Source: Aquarana catesbeiana (lineage: Eukaryota > Chordata > Amphibia > Anura > Ranidae). Taken from it: a stretch of DNA of 64,000 nucleotides. The position numbers were made by a program, and so were the translations under genes. The number at the start of each line of letters is the position of its first letter. The stretch's first letter is position 1. Shown here piece after piece: positions 13,501 to 25,145 of the stretch. The stretch is taken from contig NC_133332.1 in assembly GCF_042186555.1 (NCBI RefSeq), positions 128,989,375-129,053,374 on the forward strand. Direction: 5' to 3'. Below the pieces are notes generated by a model. The model did no database searches and was not told the DNA's origin. It worked only from the letters and a program-made list of their open reading frames with translations.

Positions 13501-14364
13501 GCCTCCCATAATGTAATAGCAGAGACATCGTCTGTATCATTGGATTTTAGGTAATCAGAAAGTGCTTTTTCTATCTGAATACGATGAGAAGGGTGGGTCA
13601 GAATTGAATCGTTTATACACCAAGTGGTATCATGTGATCTAGGAATTGTGGAAGCAATGGTAATGAATACTGCGCAGTGGTCTGTCCATGGAAAAGGAAT
13701 GATTTTGGATGATATGATTTCTGGTAGCATACTTGACGGGATTAGAATATGATCTATTCGTGAAAAAGAGTTATGCGGATAAGAATAATGAGTGAAGCGC
13801 CTACTAATAGGGTTCATCTCTCGCCAAGTATCTACCAGGCTATGAGTGGTGAGTAGATGTTGAAAAGTTAGGTTTATTGAGTTTGTGGTAGGTCCAAGGG
13901 GAGATTTATCTAAGAACGGGAAAATAGTAGCATTAGAATCCCCACAAACAACAACAGTACCAAACTTATGTACTTCTATAAGTTGAAAAAGGTGGGATAA
14001 GAAAGCAGTTGGGCGTTTGTTAGGGGCATAATAAGACACAATAGTAATAGGATTATCAGAAATAAATCCTGTTAGGAGAACAAATCGTCCTTCAGGGTCT
14101 GTTATTTTGGATACAAGGTTAAACGGAGTGGAACGGTGAAAACCAATGAGAGTTCATCATCATATCCACAATTCTAGCTGAAGCAGTATAGAATTGTGGA
14201 TATAATGATGAAAGAAATTTGGGATAAACTTTGTCAGTAAAATGCGTTTCCTGCAAACATATAATATTAGCTTTTTTCATAGCAAAAGAGCGTAAAGCCT
14301 TGGTTCGCTTATGTGGAGTATTAAACCCCTGTACATTTAATGACAAGATATTTATAGGAGCCAT
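10595..14364 (-). pseudogene. L1-B ORF2, frameshifted
   Basis: The reading starts with MAPINILSLNVQGFN (endonuclease) at 14364. It shifts near 14130 and continues with SYYAPN, CGDSNATIFPF, SRIDHILIP and WTDHCAV to 12744. It shifts again into the RT (ACLVSLDIRKAFD, RGTRQGCPLSPLL) ending near 12330, then into FVDDILIFLS (FVDD in place of the usual FADD) to 11272. The last piece, to 10595, holds the Cys/His knuckle CFRGCDTAGTHFHIWWQC. At least four frame breaks make it inactive. Confidence 0.9.
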
Positions 14365-14983
14365 AAAACAACGAATGCGAATATAATAGCATAACAAGCA
14401 GAGTACTCACCGAGAGCCAGGATCACCAACCCGAGAGTCAGGAGGGAATAGCAAAGATTAAAGAAGGAAGCAATAGAATAGAAAAAGAAAAAAGGAGAGG
14501 AGAATCAAACAAACCCAATATGAAGACAATTTAGCAGTATATAAAGGCTAAATAATAGGGTGTAGGAGCATCTCAGGAGAGTTTTTAGAACTCTCTGAGA
14601 GGGTCCGGAACCACCAATAGAGACCCCCATAACAATAGTAGGAGTCCTTAGGTGGAATAAAGGGCAACAAGAAATTCCTAAGGGATGTATAACATCGGAG
14701 GACCACAGGAACTATTCCATTACTATCATGGAAAAATTTTGCTTAAATTGTTACAAAAAAAAGAAAAAATAAAGTTCAAAAACTTGAGAGGAAAAAAAAA
14801 ACAGAAAAAAGTTAATATAAAAAAAAAATAACAATATTAAAAAAAAAAAAATATTTTTGTAACATAACAGTAGTATGTAGCCATAACTCATTTTAGTCAT
14901 GAATATGGCCAGTTTATTAACTCTGTCAGCATACTGTGCTGGAAAAAAGTAGCAAGGACAAATAACTAGTCTGGCTTAGATTG

Positions 14984-16333
14984 TCAGTCCATTGAATCCT
15001 CATTGTTTGGTGGTGAATGTTCATATCGACCTCGCTTGTTAAGATTTTGATGGGAAGATGTGGAATAGCTGGGTTTTGGGTCTTTATTTTGCTGTGTAGG
15101 ACGAAAAGCTGAGCGCCTATGAGACTGGTCATTTGGTAAGATTGCTTCGGCTAGGCCCATATCAAATAGGGCTGACTTCAAGTCCTCTGAAGAGCGACAA
15201 ACATATTTTGTTTCCAAATGAGTAAATCTGAGACAAAAAGGAAATCCCCATTGATAGGAAATTTGATTTCTCTGGAGTACCTGGAGTTGAGGTTTAAGTG
15301 CACGTCTTTTTGCAACCATTAGTGGGGACAAATCTGTGAAGAGTTGATAGGTATTGCCCTGGAAGCTAAGAGATTCTCTCCCTCTGGCAGCTGTTAGTAT
15401 CTGTTCTTTGGTTCTGTAAAAGTGCAATTTAGCTATAATATCCCTCGGGGGACCATTTATTTTGCGTGGGGCTAACGCTCTATGCACTCTATCCATTTCG
15501 AACCTGTCAATAGGGGTTCCAGGTAATAATTCTTGAAAGAGCGCCGTGATATTAGCTTGCAGGTCTAGAACAGATTCAGGGATTCCCCTGATTCGCAGAT
15601 TCGATCGACGATCTCTGTTCTCTTGGTTCTCTAAACGATTTTGTAATGTAAGGTTTTCCTCTTTTAGTACCTTCATCTCAGACATGTAGTTCTGTGTAAA
15701 ATTATCAATTTCATCAACCCTCAGTTCTAAGTCAGCTGTTCTCTGACCTAGTTCTCTAATTTCTTTAGTCAGTTTGTCAGTTATATGATCAGAAGTCTGT
15801 TTGAGGGCTTTCTGAAGCATACATTCAAATTTTTTGAAGATGTGAGACTGTGTAGCAGCTTGTAATTCACAGTATTCATATTCAGACTCAGACTCACCAT
15901 TAGCAGCCTGTGTCTTCTGACTGTGAGGTAAAGATTTTTCGGTGTATTCACTGCTGTGCTGACGGTGAGGTAAAGATTTTCCAGTGTATTCACCGCTGTG
16001 CTGACTGTGAGGTAAAGATTTTCTAGTGTATTCACCGCTGTGCTGACTGTGAGGTAAAGATTTTTCAGTGTATTCACCGCTGTGCTGACTGTGAGGTAAA
16101 GATTTTCCAGTGTATTCACCGCTGTGCTGACTGTGAGGTAAAGATTTTTTAGTGTATTCACCGCTGTGCTGTGGGGGAGAGGATGCCGCCGCCATTCCAG
16201 CCGCCAGCCTGTGTGCCGTTTCCTTCATTTTTCCTGCTTTAATTTTCGTTTTAGGAGCTCTCAAGACCATTGTCAGTGAAGCTGACAGTATTAGGTAAGA
16301 TTTTCTGCAGTTTTGGGATACTTGCTGGTTCAC
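14984..16333 (-). CDS. L1-B ORF1 (RNA-binding coiled-coil protein)
   Basis: An open frame of up to 449 codons; the first strong start may be the Met at residue 22, giving about 428 aa. The N-terminal third carries six tandem 14-residue repeats of the type QHSGEYTKKSLPHS. A coiled coil (about residues 175-250, ending LENQENRDRR) and the RRM-like signature RRSNLRIRGIPESV follow, then a C-terminal domain with YQLFTDLSPLMVAKRRALKP. This is the L1 ORF1p (Transposase_22) order: trimerising coiled coil, RRM, CTD. ORF1p packages the L1 RNA in the RNP. The frame is intact although ORF2 in the same copy is broken. Confidence 0.85.
   Translation of the reverse strand: MNQQVSQNCRKSYLILSASLTMVLRAPKTKIKAGKMKETAHRLAAGMAAASSPPQHSGEYTKKSLPHSQHSGEYTGKSLPHSQHSGEYTEKSLPHSQHSGEYTRKSLPHSQHSGEYTGKSLPHRQHSSEYTEKSLPHSQKTQAANGESESEYEYCELQAATQSHIFKKFECMLQKALKQTSDHITDKLTKEIRELGQRTADLELRVDEIDNFTQNYMSEMKVLKEENLTLQNRLENQENRDRRSNLRIRGIPESVLDLQANITALFQELLPGTPIDRFEMDRVHRALAPRKINGPPRDIIAKLHFYRTKEQILTAARGRESLSFQGNTYQLFTDLSPLMVAKRRALKPQLQVLQRNQISYQWGFPFCLRFTHLETKYVCRSSEDLKSALFDMGLAEAILPNDQSHRRSAFRPTQQNKDPKPSYSTSSHQNLNKRGRYEHSPPNNEDSMD
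15921..16172 (-). repeat. Six tandem 42-bp repeats inside L1-B ORF1
   Basis: The unit, read on the plus strand, starts CTGTGAGGTAAAGATTTT and ends TTCACCGCTGTGCTGA. Six consecutive copies differ by only a few substitutions. Because 42 is a multiple of three, the frame is kept and the protein gains a 14-residue repeat. The third codon from the centre varies most (K, G, E, R). Confidence 0.95.
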
Positions 16334-16745
16334 TGGGACCTGTAGTCCTCCGATGAAAACTCCAGAGGAGCGGGGCTCTAAGGTAACATTACCTTCACCT
16401 CAGGCTGCTGCACATGCGCCCGATTAAAAACACTTTCAAGATGATAGAAGATGCTCGTCAAAGTAAAGTGCAGTCCTGGCATACCTCATGGCTCTGTGGG
16501 TCCCGCCGCTGTTCCAGATAGCTGGAAATGATTGAGCAGCTGGCTGGAATGGATCACAGTGTTTCTCCAGGAGCAAAGGAACCAAGCAGCTCCACATAGA
16601 CCAGCATGGACCGTGGAACAGGAAGTCAAGTATTCAAAGCTTTTGCCAAGACACTCAAAATTGGGCTCAGGTCCATCCTGCGTCCACTGATCATCCTTGA
16701 GATGTTTCTACAACTTGACTGGAGTCCACCTGTGGTAAATTCAGT

Positions 16746-17800
16746 TTATTGGACATGATTTGCAAAGGCACACACCTGTCTATATAAGGTCCCACAGTTA
16801 ACAGTGCATGTCAGAGTACAAAACAACCCAAGGAATTGTCTGTAGCCCTCTGAGATAGGATTGTATCCAGGCACAGATCTGGGGAAGGGTACAGAAATAT
16901 TTCTGCAGCATTGAAGGTCCCGAAGTGCACAGTGGCCTCCATCATCTGTAAAATTTGGATCCACCAGGACTCTTCCTAGAGCGGGCTGCCTGGCCAAACT
17001 GAGTAATCAAGGAAGAGGGGTCTTAGTCAGGGAAGTGTCCAAGAAACTGATGGTCACTCAGACAGAGCACCATCATTTCTATGTGGAGAGAGGAGAGCCT
17101 TCCAGAAGAACAATCATCTCTGCAGCACTTCACCAAGCAGGCCTGTATAGCAGAATGGCCAGATGGAAGCCACTCCTCAGTAAAAGGCACATGACAGTCC
17201 ACCTGGTGTTTCCCAAAAGGCACCTGAAGGACTCTCAGACCATGAGAAACAAAATTCTCTAGTCTGATTAAACAAAGATTGAACTTTTTGGTCTGAATGG
17301 CAAGCATCATGTCTGGAGGAAACCAGGCACCACTCATCACCTGGCCAATACCATCCCTACAGTGAAGCATGGTGGTGGCAGAGCCAAGCTGTGGGGAAGT
17401 TTTTCAGCAGCAGGAACTGGGAGACTAGTCAGGATCAAGGGAAAGATGAATGCAGCAATGCACAAAGACATCCTTGACGAAAATCTGCTCCAGAGTGCTC
17501 TGGGCCTCAGACTGGGGTGAAGGTTCATCTTCCAACAGGACCACGACCCTAAGCACACAGCCAAGATAACAACGGAGTGGCTATCTGACAACTCTGTGAA
17601 TGTCCTTGAGAGGCCCAGCCAGAGCCCAGAATTGAACCCGATTGAACATCTCTAGAGAGATCTGAAAATGGCCATTCAATGATGCTCCCCATGCAACCTG
17701 GTGGAGCTTAAGAGGTCCTGCAAAAAAGAATGGGAGAAACTGCCCAACAAAATTTGTGCCAAGCTTGTAGCATCATACTCAAAAATACTTGAGACTGTAA
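16746..17800 (+). pseudogene. Tc1 transposase, degenerate
   Basis: Reading across frames on the plus strand gives Tc1 family hallmarks in order: SGGNQAPLIT-like text around 17310, TVKHGGGRAKLWGSF near 17360, FIFQQDHDPKHTAK near 17525 (second Asp of the DDE triad) and PSQSPELNPIEHL near 17615 (third acidic residue). The conserved Trp after PIEHL is a stop (CTC TAG). Several frameshifts and stops make it non-functional. It occupies the larger part of the Tc1 element to the right of the L1-B insertion. Confidence 0.85.
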
Positions 17801-18047
17801 TTGGTGCCAAAGGTGCTTCCACAAAGTATTGAGCAAAGGCCATGAATACTTATGTACATTTTTTATTTTTTTTATTTTTAATAAATTTGCAAAGATTTCA
17901 AACAAACTTCTTTCACATTGTTATTATGGGGTATTGTTTGTAGAATTTTGAGGAAAATAATGAATTTAATAAATTTTGGAGTAAGGCTGTAACATAACAA
18001 AATGTGGAAAAAGTGAAGCGCTGTGAATAGTTTTTGGATGCACTGTA

Positions 18048-18630
18048 TAAATAAAGCAGGGCTTTGATCTTTCCATTGTTATATGTTGTTTTACCCATTT
18101 CTGACCCTCCCCCATTTCAGGCAGGAGGACGATAATTAAAGTACATTTTTTTTTTGTGAATAGTCACCCTCTGGATCTCCAGTGATGGTTTGCATAGTGC
18201 CGTTAGGAGAATCCAAGGGCTTTATCAGAATCTTTACTCAGAGTGGTTACTTTTAAGAGCAAACATTATATTTATATATTTTTTTACTTTCATGTAGAAG
18301 TGGATCATTTCCCTGTTCCCCCTTCATTCTTGCCCCCTCAGTCTCCAGGTCCACTTTGTTCCTTTGTGAGACCAGGACCACTGCAGAGCGGAATCAGGAT
18401 GGCAAACTGGAGAGAAGATTCCCTGAATAAGAAAAAATAATGTAGTTAAAACATTTGGCATAGTATTAATTACTGTATTAAAAATACCATAAATGTTAAA
18501 CAACCTGAAACTGTTTTTATTTTCACTTTTTTCTCCATTTCTTTGCTTATTACAGAAATATATACTGTAAATGAAAGCTTCATATGGCCTTGGAAACTTT
18601 GTGAAAATATTTTTGGTATGCAAAGCAGTT

Positions 18631-18635
<5 letters not shown>
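18048..18635. other. Non-coding interval between Tc1 and L1-C
   Basis: AT-rich sequence with short homopolymers. No open frame with a recognisable domain and no element ends could be identified. Confidence 0.5.
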
Positions 18636-18661
<26 letters not shown>

Positions 18662-21600
18662 TTTTAAGTATAATTCTTTATTCAAATGTTTTCTTTTTTA
18701 ACAAAGCATATGAAACAATAATAATAAAAGGAATAAACCTGTATTAGAATAGGGAACAAGTCTGACCGACAGCCCTAATCAAATAAACCAGCAGCAACAC
18801 ATAAATTAATAAACTAACAGATACAGGTTAATACACCACCCTAATGGAAATTTGTGACCAAATCAAATCAAGATTATAGAACCACAAGGTGTAACTAGTA
18901 TATAGTTATTAAAACTACTACCTGAAATGCATTACTTTCATATCACTGCTTAAATTCTTCCTTTATTATACCTTTCCTTACCTACTTTAGGATAAAAGAA
19001 ACATTCTCCTGACCCCAACACTTAGGGGTCTGGAAGGAAAATCTACCAAGGAAGAAGAAGAACTACAAAATCAATTAGAAAAAAAAAAAAATATGAGAGT
19101 ATAAAGAACTTCACGGCATCCAGCACCCCCCCCCCCCAGGATTCCCCCATCTAACCGAGCCTGCCCTTATAGATCGTAATTTCCCAAACTAAACAGGAAA
19201 GCAATCAGTATACTGGAATGTACAAGTAAAGGTCGTCCATGGCCGCCAGGTGTCTCGAAATTCCTCCTCTCTTACATAGTGAGATGCTGTCATGTTTTCC
19301 ATCGTCCTAATTTCATCTATTCTAGAGAACCAATGTTTCAAAGATGGTGTGATAGTAGACTTCCACAAGTCAGGGATACATGCCCGGGCAGCATTCAGCA
19401 TGTGCGCTATCAATGATTTTTTATATTGGCGAAGCAGCAACACATTTAGGTGCAAGAGATATCCCAAAGGGTCCAAACCAAGGTCAACTGATGCCAGTTG
19501 TTTAATCATGCTCCCCACTTCCTTCCAAAATGGTGTAAGTAAAGGGCACAGCCAAAAAGTGTGTAATAATGTCGGAGGGTCTTTATAACAATGCCAGCAT
19601 AGCTTGAAGGTTTGCGGATAAAGTTTGTTAAGTAGGACTGGAGCCTTATACCACATGACTAATAACGTATATCCCTGTTCTTGAAAGTGATTTGCTATAG
19701 AAGATTTGTGGGCCAATAAGATAGTCCTGTTAATGTGCTGTCTTAAAAGAGATTTGTAGGTCTGCCTCCCATCGATGTATGTACAAAGGGATATGACCTT
19801 CTGGAGGCTCAATGATCTGTTTATACAAAAGTGTCAGCAGGTGTGGTACATGTTTCCCTTCCACACATAGGTGCTCAAAGAATGTCAGTGGCCTAACATA
19901 AAGTCCTGCATCCGGTATAGACCTTAAGTAATGTGACAATTGGAAGGCTGATCAAGAGCTCAGAGGGGGCTGTGAGGGGCCAGATAGATCTTGAGTAGAC
20001 ATCCAGCCCTGCGAGGTAGCGAAATGCATGCACCTAGTTATGCCTAGTCCTACCAACCCCTGGAGCTGTTTATTGTCTACCCCAGGCAAAAAAACTGGAT
20101 TCTGAATCACCGGTTTTAATGGGGCTGGATAAGTGGAAAGGCCTTTTGTTGAGTGTGTATGAATAAGGACTGCAATTGTAGCCCCAATTGTGGAATGCCT
20201 CTTCAATCCACGATAATATTTATGGGCGACCCAAGCAAAAGCAGACAAAACGATCAGTGAAGCTTGTTGTTCTACTTGCACCCATAGTTTGGTCTGTGGG
20301 GAAGTACACCATGATACCACTCTAGACAGATGTAGAGCTCGATAGTATGAGATCAGGCCAGGTAAACCAATACCCCCCAGGGATTTAGGCACTAAACAAA
20401 GAATGGTGAAGTCTGGCCACTTTATTGCTCCCAGATGAATTTAGTCAGCATTGTCTGACACGAGAGAAAAAAGGCTTGAGGTAATTTAATAGGTATCGCT
20501 TGCATTAGATATAAAATTTGGGGGAGCACTGTCATCTTAAATGCATTGCACCTCCCAAACCCTGTAAGGGTGAGTGTTTGCCAAAATTGAAGATTTAATC
20601 GCATTTTAGATAATAATGGGCAAAAATTCATCTCATATAGTGAGGCAGTATCCGCAGTCAATTTAACCACCAGATATTTAAAAAAAGACTGAACCCATTT
20701 GAACCGATAAACGCCTTGTAAATTAGCAATGCCCTCCATAGGGAGGAGCATACTCATCGCTTCACATTTAGCGTAGTTTATAGAGAAAGTGTAAAGATAC
20801 TCATAGTGAGCAAAACATTGGAGTAGACGTGGTAATGAAACCACCGAGTCGGTAAAAGAAAATAAGAGGTCATCTGCATACGCAGCAATCTTATGCTCCA
20901 TATTTTAGACCTGTAGTCCATTGATCAAGGAGTCTGATCTAAATTTACAGAGGAAAGGTTCTAGGGTTAGGACGAACATCAGTGGAGAGAGAGGGCAGCC
21001 CTGTCTGATCGGGTCCCATTAACCAACACAGCAGCTGTAGGACCAGTGTATAATGCCTTAATCCAGGACTGCATTTGTTCCCCCAGGCCAATATGTCTAA
21101 GGGTAGATCGTAAGAATTGCCAATCCACCCGCTCAAAGGCCTTTTCAGCATCTGTTGATAAAAGCAGTAGGTGTCGGGCCTTCGAGTGGGCAGATTGAAT
21201 CAAATCTATCGCCCTTATAGTGTTATCCCTAGCCTCTCTCTGAGGGATAAATCCTGCCTGGTATGCATGGACAAGATGAGAGATATGTGGCAATAGCCTA
21301 TTCACTTAGATTTTTGAAAATATTTTTAAATCAGTGTTTAAGAGTGCTATGGGCCAATAATTCCTGCATTAAGTGTGTCTGCATTAAGTCTTTATCCTTC
21401 TTGGGGATCACTATAATGTGAGCCCTTAGAGCATTGTCTGTTAGCTTGCAGTTGGCTGAAATAGAGTTGTAGGTGCATAAGAAATAGGGAGAGAGAACAT
21501 CCTGAAAAGTTTTATAAAGTAAGATTTAGCCCATCTGAGCCAGAGGCCTTCCCTGATTTAGAAGATTCCATTTCATGACCAATTCTTTTTTTTTGTTATG

Positions 21601-22172
21601 GGAGCTTCCTCAATTACCTCTAACAGATGAGGATGACAAAAAAGTAGGTCTGCCCGAGTAGGACATTGCTGAGTTTGGGAGTTATGAGGATTATAAAGTC
21701 TCCAATAGAATTTTTGAAATTCTCTGAGCTATAGATGCTGAATCTGACAGCTTAGTGCCAGACTGAGCCGTAATTTGAGTAATATGCAATTTAGTTTGTG
21801 ACCCTTTCAGTGCCCTAGCTAGGAGATTACCTGGTTTATTTCCATATTCATAAACAGACTGTTTATATTGACACAATTTCTCCCTCACTTCAGAGTTTGC
21901 AATTTGATTATACTGCTGACATAAGGAGAGTATTTCTTTCTGTGTCTGCAGGGCAAGTGTTTTTTACGGGTAGCCTCGAGCTTACTAAGCCTTGAGAAAA
22001 AAGAAGTGGTTTCAGACCGCTTCAATTTCTTTATCCTTGCACCATGTTTAAGAAAAATTCCTCTTATAAAGCATTTGTGCACCTCCCACAATACTGCTGG
22101 AGATGTATTAGGTTGATAGTTCTGACTAAAATATTCTTCTAAACCCTGTAGAGCACCAGTCAAGGGTTCTTT
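18636..22172 (-). mobile_element. L1-C: 5'-truncated L1-like LINE, minus strand
   Basis: The 3' end (low coordinates) shows AATAAAG followed by an (AAT)n tail, here a TTA microsatellite at 18636-18663. The body reads as the C-terminal two thirds of an L1 ORF2. The 5' side stops in the endonuclease-RT linker at about 22172, where a different repeat begins. No TSD was found, because that repeat sits directly against the 5' end. Confidence 0.8.
19189..22172 (-). pseudogene. L1-C ORF2 fragment, heavily broken
   Basis: From high to low coordinates: linker text AVLWEVHKCFIRGIFL (about 22100), YEYGNKPGNLLARAL (about 21840), RT pieces QAGFIPQREARDNT, STDAEKAFERVDW (about 21150), AAYADDLLFSFTDS with YADD (about 20880), FGRCNAFKMTVLPQILYL (about 20540), then LGGIGLPGLISYYRA and the C-terminal CWHCYKDPPTLLHTFWLC knuckle near 19600. 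At least six frame breaks occur. The endonuclease domain is missing. Confidence 0.85.
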
Positions 22173-23355
22173 AACCACTTCAATACAGGGCACTTAGGCA
22201 CCTTCCTGCCCAGACCAATTTTCAGCTTTCAGTGCTGTCGCAGTTTGAATGACAATTGTGCGGTCATGCTACACTGTACCCAAACTAAATTTTTATCATT
22301 TTGTTCCCACAAATAGAGCTTTCTTTTGGTGGTTATTTTTTGCTAAAAAAATAAAAAAAGACCGAAAATTTTGAAGAAAATAAAAGTTTTGCTTTTGTTT
22401 CTGTTAAAAAAATTTGTAAAATAAGTACGTTTTCTATTTCACTGATGGGCACTGATAAGGCGGCACTGACAGGCACTGATACAGCGGCACCGATGAGGTG
22501 GCACCAATGAGCGGGCACTGACGGGCACTGATGATGGGCACTGATATGCGGCACTGATAGGCAGCACTGATGGGTGGCACTGATATGCAGCACTGATGGG
22601 CATTGATAGGCGGCACTGATGGGCACTCATGGGTGGCACTGGTTGGCACTGGATGGCACTGGTTGGCACTGATGGGCACTGATAGGTGACACTGATGGGC
22701 ACTGAAAGGCGGCACTGCTGGGCATTGCTGGGCACTGATAGGTGGCACTGATAGGCGGCACTGCTGGGCACTGATAGGCGGCACTGCTGGGCACTGATGG
22801 GCACTGATACGTGGCACTGATATGAGGCACTGATAGGCATCACTGGTGGCACTGGAAGTGGTAGGCATTGGAGTGGGCACTGATTGGCAGCTGCCTGGGC
22901 ACAGATTGGCAGCTGCCTGGGCACATAGTGGTATTTTCCTGGGGGTCCAGTGTGGATGGCTTCCCTGGTGGTCCTGGGTGGCTTCCCTGGTGGTCCTGGG
23001 TGGGATCCGAGGGGGGCTGTGCTAATAAACAATCAGCACAGACCCCCCCATCAGGAGAGCAGCCGATCGGCAGCCGATTGGCTCTCCTCTACTTGCGTCT
23101 ATCAGACGCGAGTGAGGAAAAGCCGATTACTGGCTCTTTCTATTTACATCGTGATCAGCCGTGATCGGACACGGCTGATCACGTGGTAAAGAGTCTCCGT
23201 CAGAGACTCTTTACCTAGATCAGTGTTGCGGGGTGTCAGACTGACACACCGCAACAACGATTGCCGCGATGCGCTCCCCCGGGGGCGCGCAGCAGCTCGA
23301 TATTCCTGATCACGTCATATGACGTCCGGTCAGGAATATCAAACCACTTTGCCGC
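22173..23355. mobile_element. Non-autonomous repeat starting TTAACCACTT
   Basis: It begins AACCACTTCAATACAGGGCA, contains the common GAGCTTTCTTTTGGTGGT block near 22317 and a GGCACTGAT minisatellite, and ends in GC-rich sequence with inverted words (GACGTCATATGACGTC at about 23307; CACGGCTGATCACGTGG at about 23170). A related element with AACCACTT termini lies at 52509-53371. The right side appears cut off where the CR1 starts. No protein is encoded. The superfamily is not certain. Confidence 0.6.
22440..22870. repeat. Minisatellite, GGCACTGAT-type unit
   Basis: About 430 bp of degenerate tandem repeats with a basic unit near 11 bp (GGGCACTGATA / GGCGGCACTGAT). Units alternate between GGGCACTGAT and GGYGGCACTGAT, giving a higher-order unit of about 22-23 bp. 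Long open frames across it are a by-product of the repeat. Confidence 0.9.
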
Positions 23356-23429
23356 CTGTATGTTGCGGTCTTTCAGGTGCTTATCTAACAGTTTTTTAAA
23401 CTATCGACGCCCCCTGCTGAAATCACCGC

Positions 23430-24117
23430 CTATGGAAGGGAATTCCACATCCTTGCCGCTCTTACAGTAAAGAACCCTCTAAGCAGTCTAAGGTTAACCC
23501 TCTTTTCTTCTAATTTTGTGGCCACGTGTCTTATTAAACTCCCTTCCACAAAAATTTTTATCCCTATTGTGGGGTCACCAGTATGGCATTTGTAAATTGA
23601 AATCATATCCCCTCTCAAGCGTCTCCAGTGAGAATAAGTTCAGTGCTCGCAACCTTTCTTCATAACTAAAATCCTCCATACCCTTTATTAGCTTAGTTGC
23701 CCTTCTCTGTACTCACTCCATTTCCAGCACATCCTTCCTGAGGACTGGTGCCCTGAACTGAACAGCATACTCCAGGATAAGGCGGACTAAAGTCTTGTAG
23801 AGTAGGAGAATTATCGCTTTATCCCTGGAGTTAATACCCTTTTTAATGCATGCCAATATTCTGTTTGCTTTGTTAGCAGCAGCTTTGCATTGCATGCCAT
23901 AGCTGAGCCTACCATCTACTAGGACCCCCAGGTCTTTTTCCATCCTAGATTCCCCCAGAGGTTCACCCCCTAGTGAGTAGATTGCATTCATATTTTTGCC
24001 ACCCAAATGCATTATTTTACATTTTTCTACATTAAACCTCATTTGCCATGTAGTTGCCCACCCGATCAATTTGTTCAGATCTTCATGCAAGGTTTCCACT
24101 AGGGATGAACCGAACAC
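23430..24117 (-). pseudogene. CR1 ORF2, RT C-terminal fragment
   Basis: FGSSLVETLHEDLNKLIGWA, WQMRFNVEKCKIMHLG, EKDLGVLVDGRLSYGMQC and LYKTLVRLILEYAVQF read continuously from 24117 to 23713. After a frame break, RGDMISIYKCHTGD and AARMWNSLP follow to 23430. This is the thumb and C-terminal part of a CR1/L2-type reverse transcriptase. The catalytic YADD, just upstream in the parent element, is missing because the foldback element begins there. Confidence 0.85.
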
Positions 24118-25145
24118 CTTTCGATTCGATTCTCAGCAGAACATGCGAACAGGCAAAAAATTCGGCAGAACACACGAACACCGTTAAAGTCTATGGGACA
24201 CAAACATGAATAATCAAAAGTGCTAATTTTAAAGGCTTATATGCAAGTTATTGTCATAAAAAGTGTTTGGGGACCTCGGTCCTGCCCCACGGGACATGTA
24301 TCAATGCAAAAAAAGTGTTAAAAATGGACGTTTTTCAGGAGCAGTGATTTTTTTACTACTAAAATTGAAATATTCTTTAAATATCATGCCTGGGAGATGT
24401 CTATAGTATGCCTGCGAAGTGGCACATTTTTTCCCGTGTTTAGAACAGTACCACAGCAAAATGACATTTCTAAAGGAAACATTGTCATTTAAAACTGATC
24501 GCTGCTGTAATGAATTGTCGGGTCTCGGCAATATAGATAAAACTCATTGAAAAAAAGAGCATGGGACCCCCCCAGCCCATTACCAGGCCCTTTTTGGTCT
24601 GATATGAATATTAAGGGGAACCCTGAACCAAAATTAAAAAAAAAAATTGCGTGGGGGTTCCCCTAAAATCCATACCAGGCCCTTCAGGTCTCATATGGAA
24701 ATTAAGGGGAACCCTGCGCCAAATTAAAAAAAAATTAATGTAGGTGTCCCCCCAAAATCCTTACCAGGCCTGAAGGGTCTGGTATGGTTTTAAGGGGAAC
24801 CCTGCAACACAACTTTTAAAAAAATGGCATAGGGGTCCCCCCCAAAATCCATACCAGACCCTTATCCGAGCATGCAACCTGGAAGGCCACAGGAAAAGAG
24901 GGTGAGCAAGAGAGCGCCCCCTCCTGAACTGTACCAGGCCACATGCCCTCAACATGGGGATGGTGCTTTGGGGTCTGACCCCAAAGCACCTTGTCCCCAT
25001 GTTGATGGGGACAAGGGCCTCATCAACATGGGAATGGTGCTTTGGGGTCTGACCCCAAAGCACCTTGTCCCCATGTTGATGGGGACAAGGGCCTCATCCC
25101 CACAACTCTTGCCCGGTGGTTGTGAGGGTATGCAGGCGGGGGGCT
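24100..25145. mobile_element. hAT-like foldback, left part, in the CR1
   Basis: Begins TAGGGATGAAC immediately after GTTTCCAC of the CR1, and carries the family block GCTAATTTTAAAGGCTTATATGC, the CCATACCAGRCCYTTCAGG segment and an inner palindrome around the repeated AACATGGGGATGGTGCTTTG units (24950-25090). The complementary right arm, with its GCTCATCCCTA end, is absent, and so is the CR1 RT core. A deletion that removed both is the simplest explanation. Confidence 0.75.

Larger units (their letters stand above)
10203..16627 (-). mobile_element. L1-B: full-length L1-like LINE, minus strand
   Basis: A perfect 15-bp TSD, AAGTATTCAAAGCTT, flanks it (10188-10202 and 16628-16642). Both ORF1 and ORF2 are present in the right order, so it is close to full length at 6.4 kb. 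The 3' end (low coordinates) has an AATAAATATATTT signal but no long poly(A). It belongs to a different L1 family from L1-A and L1-D: the inter-ORF gap is only about 0.6 kb and the proteins diverge. It is inserted in the Tc1 element. Confidence 0.92.
9994..18045 (+). mobile_element. Tc1/mariner transposon, split by L1-B
   Basis: The left end CAGTGCATTCC follows a TA at 9992-9993, and the right end GCACTG is followed by TA at 18046-18047, as required for Tc1. The terminal inverted repeats are about 200 bp long and match well (CACATTTTGTTATRTTACAGCC, AATACCCCATAATRACAATGT, AATGTACATAAGTATTCA in both). Taking out the L1 and one TSD leaves about 1.6 kb, the usual Tc1 length. The transposase is dead. 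The element is older than L1-B, which interrupts it just inside the left inverted repeat. Confidence 0.92.

Noticed and set aside
18636..22200. TSD for L1-C
   Set aside because: I looked for a repeat of the sequence before the TTA tract next to the 5' end and found none; the 5' flank is occupied by another repeat.
22439..23032. Long open frames rich in ISAHQCPSVP-type repeats (minus strand)
   Set aside because: They follow directly from the GGCACTGAT minisatellite and are open in more than one frame; no sign of a gene.
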